DNA of 64,000 nucleotides from Conus ventricosus (lineage: Eukaryota > Mollusca > Gastropoda > Neogastropoda > Conidae). The notes beneath the pieces were generated by a model. That model was not told the origin of the DNA. It did not search any database and saw only the letters and a program-made list of their open reading frames with translations. The stretch spans positions 144,046,691-144,110,690 of the forward strand of contig CM031595.1 of assembly GCA_018398815.1 (NCBI GenBank), read 5' to 3'. This document shows, in pieces, positions 1 through 10,700 of the stretch. The number at the start of each line of letters is the position of its first letter. The first letter of the stretch is position 1. The position numbers were made by a program, and so were the translations under genes.

Positions 1-539
1 CCAGCACCTTGTTAACTTCTTGCTTTACTCTTTTTATTTCAATATGCCTACTAGTGTATACAGTTACAGACATATTTAAAGTTTTCCCTCCTGCCTTTTA
101 ATGTTTTTCTTTAGCTTGAGTAGGTTTTATCATGCCTTTTACTAAAATACTGTCCATTGTGTTTATAATTAGAGGAAAACATAATTTAGTAAAATCTATA
201 ATTTGTGTCCCTGTAGCTGTTTATCACAAACAGGTAGAAAACTCAACTCATGAATAGCTTCCATTAGTTTAAGGCAGTAAAGGATACATAATTTCACTTT
301 GCCAGCATAAACAAAGGAAAGCGGGGAAACTCCCAAGTTAACGCAGCTTACATACCCATTCAGCACAGCCACACATATATAAAAAATACAAAGTAAAAAT
401 ATATATGGAAGCATCTCCCTTTCCCCCAAATCCCAACCTCAGTGTGACCTACAAAGAAACAGCAGTGAATATGGGTAAGGTGATCTGCATGTGGTTGAGA
501 CAAAATGACATTCTAAGCAGGCCTTTTTCTCTGAGTCAA

Positions 540-640
540 CAAGTATCATTATTATCACTGAGAGTACTTATATAGCACTTCTCTTTGGTTTCAGTCTGAA
601 CTCTACACACTTTACTATCCACACTACAGTTTACACAATA
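540..640 (-). repeat. Retroposon 3'-tail-like fragment
   Basis: Read on the minus strand, this stretch ends in a 'gtgctatataagtact' motif followed by an ATA/ATT-rich tail (tgataataatgat). That layout, 'agcgctatataa' then AT-rich trinucleotides, is common at 3' ends of animal non-LTR elements and their SINEs. Only the tail is visible and no coding remnant is attached. The comparison is from memory. Confidence 0.35.
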
Positions 641-1208
641 GGCAGCCTTCCTATATACAGCCAATTGAAAAGCTGCCTGCTGGGGATGTTAATTCGTTTC
701 CCATGTTATTCAAATATCACCACTCAGTTTTTCACTCATTCCTTCAATTTTTCTTGAAGGATGCATACCATGTTTATAAATGTCATCCATACCAACTGCA
801 AAACTGATCTTCTTTTCCTAAAGTTGGTGTTGGAATTTTATAAGGTCAAGATGATTTGTATATGTTCATGCACAAAACCTCAGTTTATAGTCTCATTCAA
901 AGGACTGAAGCACAATTAGTTTTTGCTCCCAAAGTCAAATGAAGGGAAATCACTGAGACTCAGAACTGATTGCATAACTCAATCGCTTTGTGACCATTAT
1001 AACGCAGTCCAGTACCCAGTCCAAATGTAGTATGTTAAGAGTAAAATGCAGGTAATTTAAAAACACAAAAAAATCTCACAGGCACATATAAATTTACCCA
1101 CTTTCTCACTCTGCAAAAGTAGATAAATAAATAAAACAAAGTGACAACATCCGGAGGCTTATACACAAGCACAAAAAAAAAATCCTCTGAAATATTCTTG
1201 ACACCTAC

Positions 1209-1304
1209 TGATGCAGCTTGTTTGTCAGGTAGGCAAGGTAAGTAGATGACGACTAGATCCCTTCCTTCATTACAGCACAAGGACCTCAGCTTCAGCAAAT
1301 GATC
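1209..1304 (-). CDS. NPHP3: Candidate NPHP3 exon 5 (tentative)
   Basis: After a polypyrimidine stretch and 'tttcag' acceptor, a 32-codon open frame starts with D-H-L-L-K-L-R-S-L-C and contains 'VVIYLP'. This resembles the human NPHP3 stretch that follows the DW-containing block (KDYSPKLKRMC... then ...AVYFP), and it lies collinear with and downstream of the better exons at 3.6-5.6 kb. The donor chosen (TCA|GTAGGT) is weak, so the 3' boundary is uncertain, but it gives a whole number of codons. It could instead be chance similarity in an intron. The first kilobase of the window shows no further exon I can identify. Confidence 0.35.
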
Positions 1305-1449
1305 CTGAAATCAGTTGCCACAATTATAAGAAAGAAAAAAAAAACGCAACTTTGTAACAACAGGCACACAAAGAGACTGTAATACTTCCAAATTTAGCTC
1401 TGACTGAGTGTACTGGCACACAAAGAAACAGCAATACTTCCAATATTAG

Positions 1450-1451
<2 letters not shown>

Positions 1452-1540
<89 letters not shown>
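1452..1540. repeat. (GT)n microsatellite
   Basis: About 88 bp of near-pure GT with two small interruptions. The overlapping Cys-Val and Thr-His open frames are by-products of the repeat. Confidence 0.95.
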
Positions 1541-1649
1541 AACATATGTGCATATATGTTTGTTATTTTCCATCTACATATTCATTTGTCAATGTTACAA
1601 TATGCTAGTCTTTACCTTAAAAATGAAGGAAGAAAAGGAGCACTAAAAT

Positions 1650-1735
1650 CTGTGTGAGGGAGAGAGAGAGAAAGCAAAAAAGGAGACAGACAGACAGAGA
1701 GAGAGAGATTGAGATTGAAAGAGAGACAATTCAGG
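1650..1735. repeat. GA/GACA-rich low-complexity tract
   Basis: Interrupted GA repeats with GACA steps. No gene seen. Confidence 0.8.
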
Positions 1736-1962
1736 AATAGGGAGGGGAAGGGATGGTTGAGACGGAAGGAGAAGATCCTGCAGTGTGAAAAGGGAAAGGA
1801 AAAAAGAGACAGTAAGAGAGTTTCAAAAATTGTTTTGGTTAATTTCATTCTCTTTTTTTTCCCCTAATTTTTTTCCATGATTATTTGTAGACATTCGGGC
1901 CCTTTTTTTTTTTTTCATCAGTAAAAAAAATTTAATCTGAAAATAAACTGATTTCATTCAGC

Positions 1963-2225
1963 ATGTGTGTGTGTGCATATTTGTGAGCGTGCGTGCGTGC
2001 GCGTATGTGTGTGTGTGTGTGTGTGTTTGTGCATGGGGGTTTGTGGGGGTGTGCTTCTGTGCATGTTGTGTGTGTGTGTGCATTTGTGGGGTGTGTGTTT
2101 GTGTGGGGTGCATGTTTTATGTGTGTGCATGCGTGTCTTTGTGTGTGTACATATGTCTGGGTGAGTGTGTGTATGTTTTGTACATCTGTCTGTACGAGTG
2201 TTTATATGTACGTGCGTTGGGCTGT
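1963..2225. repeat. Degenerate GT/GTGC/GTGG tract
   Basis: About 260 bp of imperfect alternating purine-pyrimidine sequence with GTGC, TGGGG and CATGTA interruptions, so an older tract than the pure one at 1.45 kb. Confidence 0.85.
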
Positions 2226-2485
2226 GTCCCCCAAAATTTGCCATCCAATTTCTCCCAGTATCTGTCTACTACTATCCCAAAAGGGCCTCATGACTTACGG
2301 TGTTCTGTGACTCTGGAGCTTAGCTTTCTGTCAGTTTCTACCATGTGTCACAGTTGAAATGATCACAGACCATGCAGACATAACTGGGGCACTTCTTATC
2401 AACACTGTTGGGAAATTTTCAATGTGGGCCCCTGCAGAACGCCACGAATAAAAATTTGTGGGAAACCTTGTATTGTGGCACTTAC

Positions 2486-2827
2486 CTTGACTAGGAGATA
2501 ACTTCTGCAGCCAAGTCTTTGGTGGGCTGAAATGTAGATGCGAAGGGTGCTGCTTTTGCATATTCAGGAAAGCTGGGAATTATGTGCACCATGTTTGCCA
2601 GTGCTGCACACCAGTCCTCTGGAACAGGAACGTTTATTATTTTTAGTCCAAACTTTCACGCTATGCGAGGGTCGTAATGGAAAAATTCTGTAAAGGCTGT
2701 GTTTATTCCTGCTGATTTGTACCAAGTCATTGTTTCCAAAAAATAGTAAGGCAGAACATATTCAAGTTGCTCTCTTGCAAAAACTCTTTCTGCATCTCTC
2801 AGGCCCACCTTCCCTTTTCCTTTCTTT
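2486..2827 (-). CDS. NPHP3: Candidate NPHP3 exon 4, with in-frame stops
   Basis: A 342-base interval bounded by a good acceptor (gtgtgtgattgtag) and a consensus donor (CAAG|GTAAGT). One frame reads through nearly all of it, broken by TGA at 2,658-2,656 and a TAG just before the donor. The segment '..PEDWCAALANMVHIIPSF' matches the spacing of the human NPHP3 block that begins N-V-N-R-D-D-W and ends T-P-L-F. The distance from that Phe to the conserved K-L-x-x-x-C in the next candidate exon also agrees with human. The first half (E-Y-V-L-P-Y-Y-F-L-E-T... region, about 70 residues) has no counterpart I can recall, so it may be lineage-specific or another gene. The two stops fit single-base errors or decay. 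Confidence 0.45.
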
Positions 2828-3243
2828 CTACAATCACACACAAAACACGCTTTTAAGTTCAGGTAAAACATTAGAATAAATCTTCATCATCCCTGTGATG
2901 CTCAAGTGGTTTTCTTTTTTTTTTCTTCATCACTGAATCCTTCATGTCATAATGCAAAAAGATTTTTTAACAGCATCTTATACACTTACATACTCAAGTG
3001 GTTAAGAAAACAATGAATATGTAACCAGTGGCCTCTAACAAGACACAGATATCAGAAAAACAGAAAAAAGCACCAGTGTTAAGTCCCCCTTACTTATAAA
3101 CCTTTAGTATACTACAGCATTTAAAAACTTTAACAAATGCACAAACTCTCCCAATATTACAGTATGTACAAAACATGATTCATCCATTCATTATTAATTG
3201 ACAAGTTGTGAATAACTAATCCATTCAGAAACTTAAAGCAAAA

Positions 3244-3309
3244 GAGAGAGAGAGAGAGAGAGAGAGAGTGATGAGAGAGAGAGAGAGAGAGAGAGAGACG
3301 AGAGAGATG

Positions 3310-3340
<31 letters not shown>

Positions 3341-3346
3341 AGAGTG
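3244..3346. repeat. (GA)n microsatellite
   Basis: About 100 bp of GA repeat with ATG/ACG interruptions, in the NPHP3 intron between candidate exons 3 and 4. Confidence 0.95.
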
Positions 3347-3619
3347 AGAAAGAGATGGGAAGGAAAGTCAAAGTAAAGGCGAAAAAAAGAGAAAATCGAT
3401 TAAAGAACTAGTTTTCCCCATGTTGTTGACTCTATTGCTACATAAAAAACAGCCAAAGAAGAAAGGGGTGGCTATGTAGAGGAGGAGGAGGGAGATTGGG
3501 GTATCCATCAAAACCAAAAATCACAATAAGAAAATTATGTGGTTAGAAGAGAAGAAAAAAAAAAAGAAGAAAAAAAAAAGCAATGCCATTTCCGAACAGC
3601 TGAAACAAAAACGGGTTAC

Positions 3620-3774
3620 CTTTGGTGACATTGGTGAAGGGTTTCCCTTTCCCTTTCCATGAGTGTGGACACGAACTCTGGCCCTCTCAGGAAGGCTGGC
3701 TGGTGAAGCTGAGCAGAGCTGCCAGTGAGGGCTCACTTTCCAGGGCTGTCCCCAGTCTCCAGGATTGGCATTAC
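3620..3774 (-). CDS. NPHP3: NPHP3 exon 3, frame-shifted
   Basis: A 155-base exon between acceptor 'ctttctcag' and donor AAAG|GTAACC. Its reading is split over frames but collinear with human NPHP3: N-A-N-P-G-D-W, then 'TALESEPSLAALLSFTSQPS' (human ALGSEPSIGSMIQLQQS), then 'LRGPEFVSTLM' (human FRGPEFAHSSI), then 'KPFTNVTK' (human GPFANVN). At least three single-base frame changes are needed: near the W, before LRGPEF and before KPFTN. Entry phase fits exon 2, whose last G plus the first GT of this exon make a Gly codon. The role in the family is a ciliary inversin-compartment protein. The breaks are consensus errors or decay; conserved splice sites favour errors. Confidence 0.7.
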
Positions 3775-4345
3775 CTGAGAAAGTTTACAACGAACATAAA
3801 CATTAGGTCATGAAACATAATGGTTGCTGAAGATCAGTCTTAGGGTGTTCCAGAATGAAAAAAAAAAAGAAAAAAGTAAACATAAACATCAACATAATCA
3901 TCCCGAAATAACACTTATACGAGTATGAACAGAAATTTGATCAGCTTTTGAAATGTTCATCAAAGATAAAACAAGGCACAAAATTTCAACTAAATGAAGA
4001 ATTGGTTTGATATGGTTCACAAAAGATTTTGCTACAGATAATATCTTCAGTTTTGCTATTTGCCTAACACTTCTTGCACCAAGTAAATTCAAAAGCATTT
4101 CTACAATTCATTGTATTTTGATTAAAGCTGAAATTAAATTCATATTTACATATCATACTGATCGAGCCACAAATGGCTCTGCAATATGACTCTTTACCTT
4201 ACAATTCTTTTGAAGCAAATATTTGGGTCAGCAAAGAATGACTTTGTCAATATGTACTACACACTTGTAACTTCATATGATGCAACAGCATTCTTTGTGA
4301 TCATTCTGGTTTGTAATACTCCATTCCATGATATAACTTTCCATC

Positions 4346-4420
4346 AGTGCGTACGTGCATGTGTGCATGCGTGCATGCATGCATGCGTGCATGCATGTGT
4401 GTGTGTACGTGTGTGCCCTT
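4346..4420. repeat. GTGCAT repeat tract
   Basis: Alternating GTGC/ATGC steps, self-complementary (GCATGC), so able to form small cruciforms or Z-DNA. It lies in NPHP3 intron 2. Confidence 0.85.
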
Positions 4421-4479
4421 TTTTTTGTAATTTAGCTTTACATACTACACTCTGTTTCTCTAATGCAATGTATGCTTTA

Positions 4480-4720
4480 ACTCTTTCATCCCTACAACCC
4501 GGTTTTCCGGTTTGCAGAAATCCTACCTTCCTTCCTGCAACCCGGAAAACGGGCAGCACAACATCCCTCCTTTTCTTCCTGCAGCCCGGAAAATCGGTTC
4601 TCACGCTAAGCGCTTTGAACTTCGCGCGAGTCGCGGCAGTGTTTATGAATAGAATGGATGCCTGATTGCCCCTACAGAGTGGGGAAAGTTGTTGCCGCTC
4701 TATTCTGGCCGGTTTGCTAC
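4480..4720. repeat. Short repeat with CCCGG-TTTTC-CGG palindromes
   Basis: Three successive 'ctgcaacccggaaaacggg'-like blocks, the first in near-inverted form (aacccggttttccggtt), within about 120 bp, followed by a GC-rich stretch (cgcgcgagtcgcggcag). The block stands out from its AT-rich surroundings. It looks like a small non-autonomous element, but I see no terminal repeat or target duplication. Confidence 0.4.
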
Positions 4721-4901
4721 TGCACACGTGGCAGTTCTCACTTTACACTTCTTTTCCTTTTCTCTAAATCCAGGAATGAAGGGGATACTCGTATTATAAG
4801 AATCTAGGAAGAAGAGGAAGTAATGGTTCATAGAAAAGTAGGAATGAAAGAGTTCAATCTTTCATATCACCCTTTCTATGCATTCTGTGTATGTGCGCAT
4901 A

Positions 4902-5176
<275 letters not shown>

Positions 5177-5455
5177 ATGTCACTTTTTTTTTTCTTTTTT
5201 TTTTTTTAAAGTAATATCTGAAGTCATCTTCACTGCCATGTATGTTTTAAACAATCTGTTTTCATACCACTGTTTCAGTGTTGTTCCTGTATTTTTTTTT
5301 TCAAAAGCTATGTACAAATATGTACAAATATGCAATAACAGTCATCTTTCGTCAACTGTCATAACTGCAGAATTTAAAATAAGTTTAACAGGGAAATATG
5401 CAATAAATGTTTGCTATGATTTAAAAAAAAAAAAAATTTCCAAAACATAACTCAC

Positions 5456-5594
5456 CTAAATCACTAGACCAGAACGCGATGCAGTGTCAATTATCTTCTG
5501 CTAATCCATGCATCAGTTTTGACAGTCGGTTTTCTGCCTCCCTCTTTGTTCGCAGCAGATTCTGGATCTCCCCTTCTTTCGTTTCACGGAACAA
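5456..5594 (-). CDS. NPHP3: NPHP3 exon 2
   Basis: A 139-base exon between acceptor 'aatttacag' and a perfect donor (TTAG|GTGAGT). It begins in the phase left by exon 1 and reads LFRETKEGEIQNLLRTKRE and on, directly matching human NPHP3 after R-Q-F-K (IFRETKENEIQDLLRAKRE). This continues the coiled coil. An in-frame TGA at 5,489-5,487 closes the frame after 35 codons. Downstream residues in another frame (D-T-A-S-R-S-G-L) and then the original frame (S-S-D-L) suggest two compensating one-base changes. The exon length leaves one base, matching the two-base start of exon 3. The family role is a ciliary and left-right patterning scaffold. Confidence 0.85.
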
Positions 5595-5758
5595 CTGTAA
5601 ATTAAAAAAATCATCATTAAACAAATACATAACTGTGATAACAGCCAATATGTTTTTGCAACAGTTAGGAAAGACAACTCAAGTGCTCAACCAGTTGCTC
5701 TCCTCTACATTATTAAATCTTCACCATGTATCACTTAAAATTTTGCACACCGTACATC

Positions 5759-5920
5759 TTGGGTCTCCTTGGATCCATACTTTTAGTGAAGGAATAAACC
5801 CTTGCCATATGTCATGGGTCTCCGGTGATCCATGCTTTTTTCTGGAGGACTAAAGGCTTGCTGTACATTATGGGTCTCCAGGGACCATGCTTTTACTAAG
5901 GAATAAAACCTTCCTATCCT
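5759..5920. repeat. Three-copy minisatellite, about 56-58 bp unit
   Basis: Three diverged copies beginning 'tgggtctcc..ggatccat' and ending in an 'aagg..taaa.cctt' segment. It lies in NPHP3 intron 1, close to the exon 2 acceptor. Confidence 0.8.
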
Positions 5921-7754
5921 TTGCTTCTTTTGCTCCTTTGTTACAGGTACGAAGCCATGCTATCACTAACAAAGCCACAGAATTTTGTGAAGATGTCATA
6001 AAACAATAACTAGTAAGGCAAGTTGAACACTTTAATTGTGAATCATATGATACACAAGGCCTACACAATGGATGTAAACTATTGATGTCCATGCCTGTCC
6101 GTACGCATATATTGCTGACATCATTACTGAACATTCTCCTAAATAAAAACACTTTCTCATTGTGGCTGCTCCAAGCAGCCACTTTGAACTTGTCCTCATA
6201 CTTAATTTTTTTCTTCCACCATCTGAACTCATAATTGTTCCCCTTTCAAGCAGTTTTATTTTAAGAGGATTTTTTTTCGCCAGACTAGCATCAACATAAA
6301 ATGTGTTTATTCAAATGTGTCCTCTTGGTTGTATTACAATCCAGTTGTACACATCCATCTCGGGGTCTAATACAAAGCCCACACACACTTCCATCCTTTT
6401 GCCTGCTGATGAAATACCACAGTCAGCAATCAGTTCCACGGCAACATATCATCATTAGACAACCAACCAAAGGATAACACAGCACCCCTTTTGGGTTAAC
6501 CATACCCTTTCAATCATTTTCCTCTTGACATTATGAGTGAGTCACCAACTGAACAAAGATTAGTCTGACTTTGCAGCAGACTGATCCTTTCGATTTATTT
6601 ATGTAGGAGAACTTCAAGATCATGTGGGATGTATTATCTTCATACATGTAATCAAACTTTCACTTTATTTGTAACATGCCAAGTAACAACATATGGTAAG
6701 GCAACAGTTTCCCATCAGGTGTACTATGGATTTAGGTGCAGTAGTTTACAAAAAGAAATGTACCTTTTTGGGTATTAACTAATGTGAAAAAAGTGTAATC
6801 ATTCTAAGAAAGAGGATAATATTTATCATGATCAAAAAGTTAGAGCAATGAATAACCAACAATTTAATTTGAAGAAGACAAATATTCAAGCTTCACTCAC
6901 CCAATTCACAAGAGTGATATTAAGTAATAGCAAAAAATGAGTTTAAAAAGCAAACGAGCATAAAGTTCAGTTTCAACCTCTCTGTTTATATAAAACAAAC
7001 AGGCTTTTACCTTTGAATTAAGAAGTGGGTAAAAAGAAGTAAATACAAAATCATCTGATGGCAAAACAATATTGTAATGTGAAGTATCAGTTGTAGAAAT
7101 TATTAAAGATCATCATCAAGTTTTAAAAGTTTTATAAGCATAAAATAATCACTCAATTGTATAATAAGTTAAATCAGATGCAAACTTTCCATGGACATTG
7201 ATCTGCCCTCCAAGACAGATGCCACACATGTACAGTTTCTGTGGCAAGCAAACATTAAATGTCAGTAAGGGTCAATAACAGGGTAGTTTCCTGTCAAATG
7301 ATTTGATCCAAACAGGCAACCACTGAACACACTCAGCATTAGTGCAGTGTTTTCCTTTCTTTGTATGGACAGCCCTGGGGGACTTCAAAATGATTATTCC
7401 CTGTGGTCCGTTCAGCGCTGGAATTGTAAGGTTACCAGGTTACAAGTTTGTCATGGAGATTCAGAATGAGTGTGCTGGGGCAACAATCAATTGATTGGCA
7501 ATAAAGAATGAGATGACGGAAAAAAACATATGTAGATACCCATTTGCCAATAATGTGTGCTCAATGTTGGTCAAAACAATCAATGCAGACAAATAAGACT
7601 GACAATTTAAACAACATATTCAAAATTATGGTCATGCAGACAGAAGCACATTATTACTTCAAAGTATTTTTTTTAGCCAACAAACACACAAAAAGCCAAA
7701 CAATCAAATGCAATATAATATAAAAATCTATAAATATATAAATATATATATATA
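5921..7754. other. NPHP3 intron 1, unannotated
   Basis: AT-rich sequence without a convincing ORF, splice-bounded exon or recognisable repeat, apart from a short ATATAT stretch near 7,735-7,756. I see nothing else here. Confidence 0.6.
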
Positions 7755-10700
7755 AAGATCAAAGTGGTAAAATAACCCAAAAAAAATCCATAGCTTCTCA
7801 ACCTCTTGGGGATCAACAAATGTTAAAATAAGGTAGAATAAAAGGAATCTAACAAATTGTTTCCGAACGCCAATGCTCTGTCAACAGGATTGTGCTTTTG
7901 GTTTGTCCCACCGTCGATTTAAATAGCGTGTTGGGCTCAAACGTTTGCGGTTGTTTGCACGACTGTTTGCAGCACGTGTTATTTGGGCATTCATGTTTTT
8001 GTTTTGAGCGGTTCACAAACAACGAATTCCATTAAAGCCAGCTAAATGTTTAACAATTTACAGATTTAGTGATTTAAAGTTTGCTAATTGTGGTTTGCAA
8101 AGTATCAACCATTATAAGTTAAACATAGGTTGCCACCTTTTGAAACATTGGCTGTATTAAGATGCACTCTTTAGATTTTCCAGGATATATTGTATGCTTA
8201 TTATGGTGGGGTTTATTGCGTCTTTAAAGTTTCCAGAATATATTAGCTCAGTTCTGTTTGGAATATATATTTTTCTTTATTAAATGACTGTAAGTGTTGA
8301 ATGCAATCTGGTTTATGAAGTGTTTATTTACAGTGATCCTAAGTATGTTTCTTTTTCAATTTTCTGAAGTCAAAGCAGTAGCCTGGTATTACAATGTAGC
8401 TGTGGAAATGACATATATTGTCTAGTGGCACTGCGCCATTTCTGGTGGGCAATTGCAAGATATCCTTTCAAACACCCTTCTTTTGCTGTGTTGATATTCA
8501 TTTTGTTGATTCGACACTTAGTGATTTTGAGGTTGGTGCCATACATAGTACTATAGTTTTGACAGTGTTTTTGTTTGTTGAATATTTTGCAGTTTGTTTT
8601 CTTTTGGAAATGAGATTTGTTAGGGATTTTTGAAGAATTTCCTTTCCCTATGTTTGATTTGAGTTTCCCCGTCGTTATTGGGGGTTGTACCATATGTAAT
8701 ATTTCTTTTTCCATTTTTCTTGGCTTTTATTTGTGTTTTGTCTGGGTGTGTATAGTAATTATGTAATTTGTATCCACTTTTTTTGTAAAATGCTTCCGGT
8801 TATTTAAGCAGGCATTGTTGAACACTCTCTCACTGCATGACAGGTTAGACAGACTCTTGTTTATGCCATGGGGAATGGTCTTTAATACAGAATGAGTGGA
8901 ATTAAACTATATTGTGTGTGTGTGGGTAACAACAATGGGTAGAATCGACGTAATCAAGAAAGTTATAAATAATATAAATAAGATAACCCAAGATTAAGAT
9001 CTAGACATAACACTACCCAACCAATTTATCAACACAGGAAAACAAAACTAAGATGATATTGAAGAATTATCAAAGTATATCAATCTCATGGTATTCGAAT
9101 GTAACATGGTTTGTTAGTTAGAGTGCAAGCAAGGACCATCGACTCATTAGTATTCCGACTGTTTACCGATTTTATTACAATGAAGTATGTGACATGCATT
9201 TAAAAAACCGACCATATTCACATGTTCAGCCCCATACAAATATAAACCCTGGTAAACGTCTGATGAATAGTTTCTTGTTTGTGTTTCCCCCTGATCCCGG
9301 AATATCAATATAGTGCAGTGTAGAAATTTTTTATTCCTTGTGTGGAGGAAAGCTATCCATTTCTGACCCCAGTTATGTCATTGATTGTTACAGGCAAACT
9401 TCAGGGGCATTGGAGAGAATTACGTACAATCTATAAAGTGGTAAAATGACTAACTAAGTCCAAAATAATGAATACTGTAATTACTTTGTTAATGAGTTTT
9501 ATATGAACCATATGGATAACTTCATATTTGTTTCTCCAGAGGTTGTAAACCAGAGATTGATTTTACTATCATTATAATATATACCAGAATTGTTCTTTGC
9601 TTATTAATTGTCCTAATTCAGATTTGAATGGATTAATAGTCAACATATTGTGATATATCTGAAAAATAGGCTTGTGGTCTGTTGAGTGTTAGAAAGTCTT
9701 CATATAGCTTGTCGCATCTATCCTTTTCACTAATGTTCTATGCGCACTAAACAAGTTCCTTATACTATATTGCGTGATACTGTCAAGTTCAATTAATTGG
9801 TCGGTCATTCTTAGTATTAGTTTTCTAGTGAATATATATAGACAAGGAGTTGCGGGTAAGTATCTTTTGGTTCCATATTGGTAGTTAATGTGCTAGTTAA
9901 AAGCGAGCCTTCACAAATATTTTTTTTGTTCAATTTGTATTTGTTATTATGTATTGTGGTTACATTAGTTTTGTTTTTGGAAACGACGTTGTTTTAGATT
10001 TTTTGATTCAATAATGGGTTATCATTCCTTTTCATTTGATCTTCAAAGGGTTTCATTTCATCTAAGGCGGTGGTATCGCCATGATTTGAAATCGTGTAGG
10101 TGTTTTTGTCACTCTTTTTTTTTGCGTTTGGGTTCAGGAAAAGAATGCTTTCCATTCTCATATTTGTTTATGAACTTTTCAGTTTTTCTATTTTAGTTTA
10201 TATTTAGGTAGGATTGCTGATTGGAAAATGGAATGTTTTTTGTTAGACTGACTAAAAATTGATTTCTTCCATATTTGAAATCTTTTAGTACACAGAGTGC
10301 TCAACGATAGGAGCAAATTAAGATCAAATTTGTTAACATACACCAAAAATGATTTAATCCAGATCCACAACCCGCTTGGGTAGCACCAATTGTAAAATAA
10401 AGTTATTAAAAGGAAACTACAAAAATTTTTCGAACACCTTGCGCAAACCATCAGGATGGCTTTTGGTGTATATGCCCACCGCCGATTTATATAAAGCGAT
10501 AGGGCTGCACGTTTGCGGTTGTTTGCACGTGCGGGTTGGCTGCACGTGTTTTTTTGGGCTATTCAGGTTTTTGATATTGAGCGTGTTCACTAACAACGAT
10601 TTCCCATATATTCCTGCAATAGTTAATACTATTTCAGTTTTAGAGTTTAAAGTTCTAAGTGTGGGATTGTCATTGTATCAACCAGTTATTCAGTTAAACA

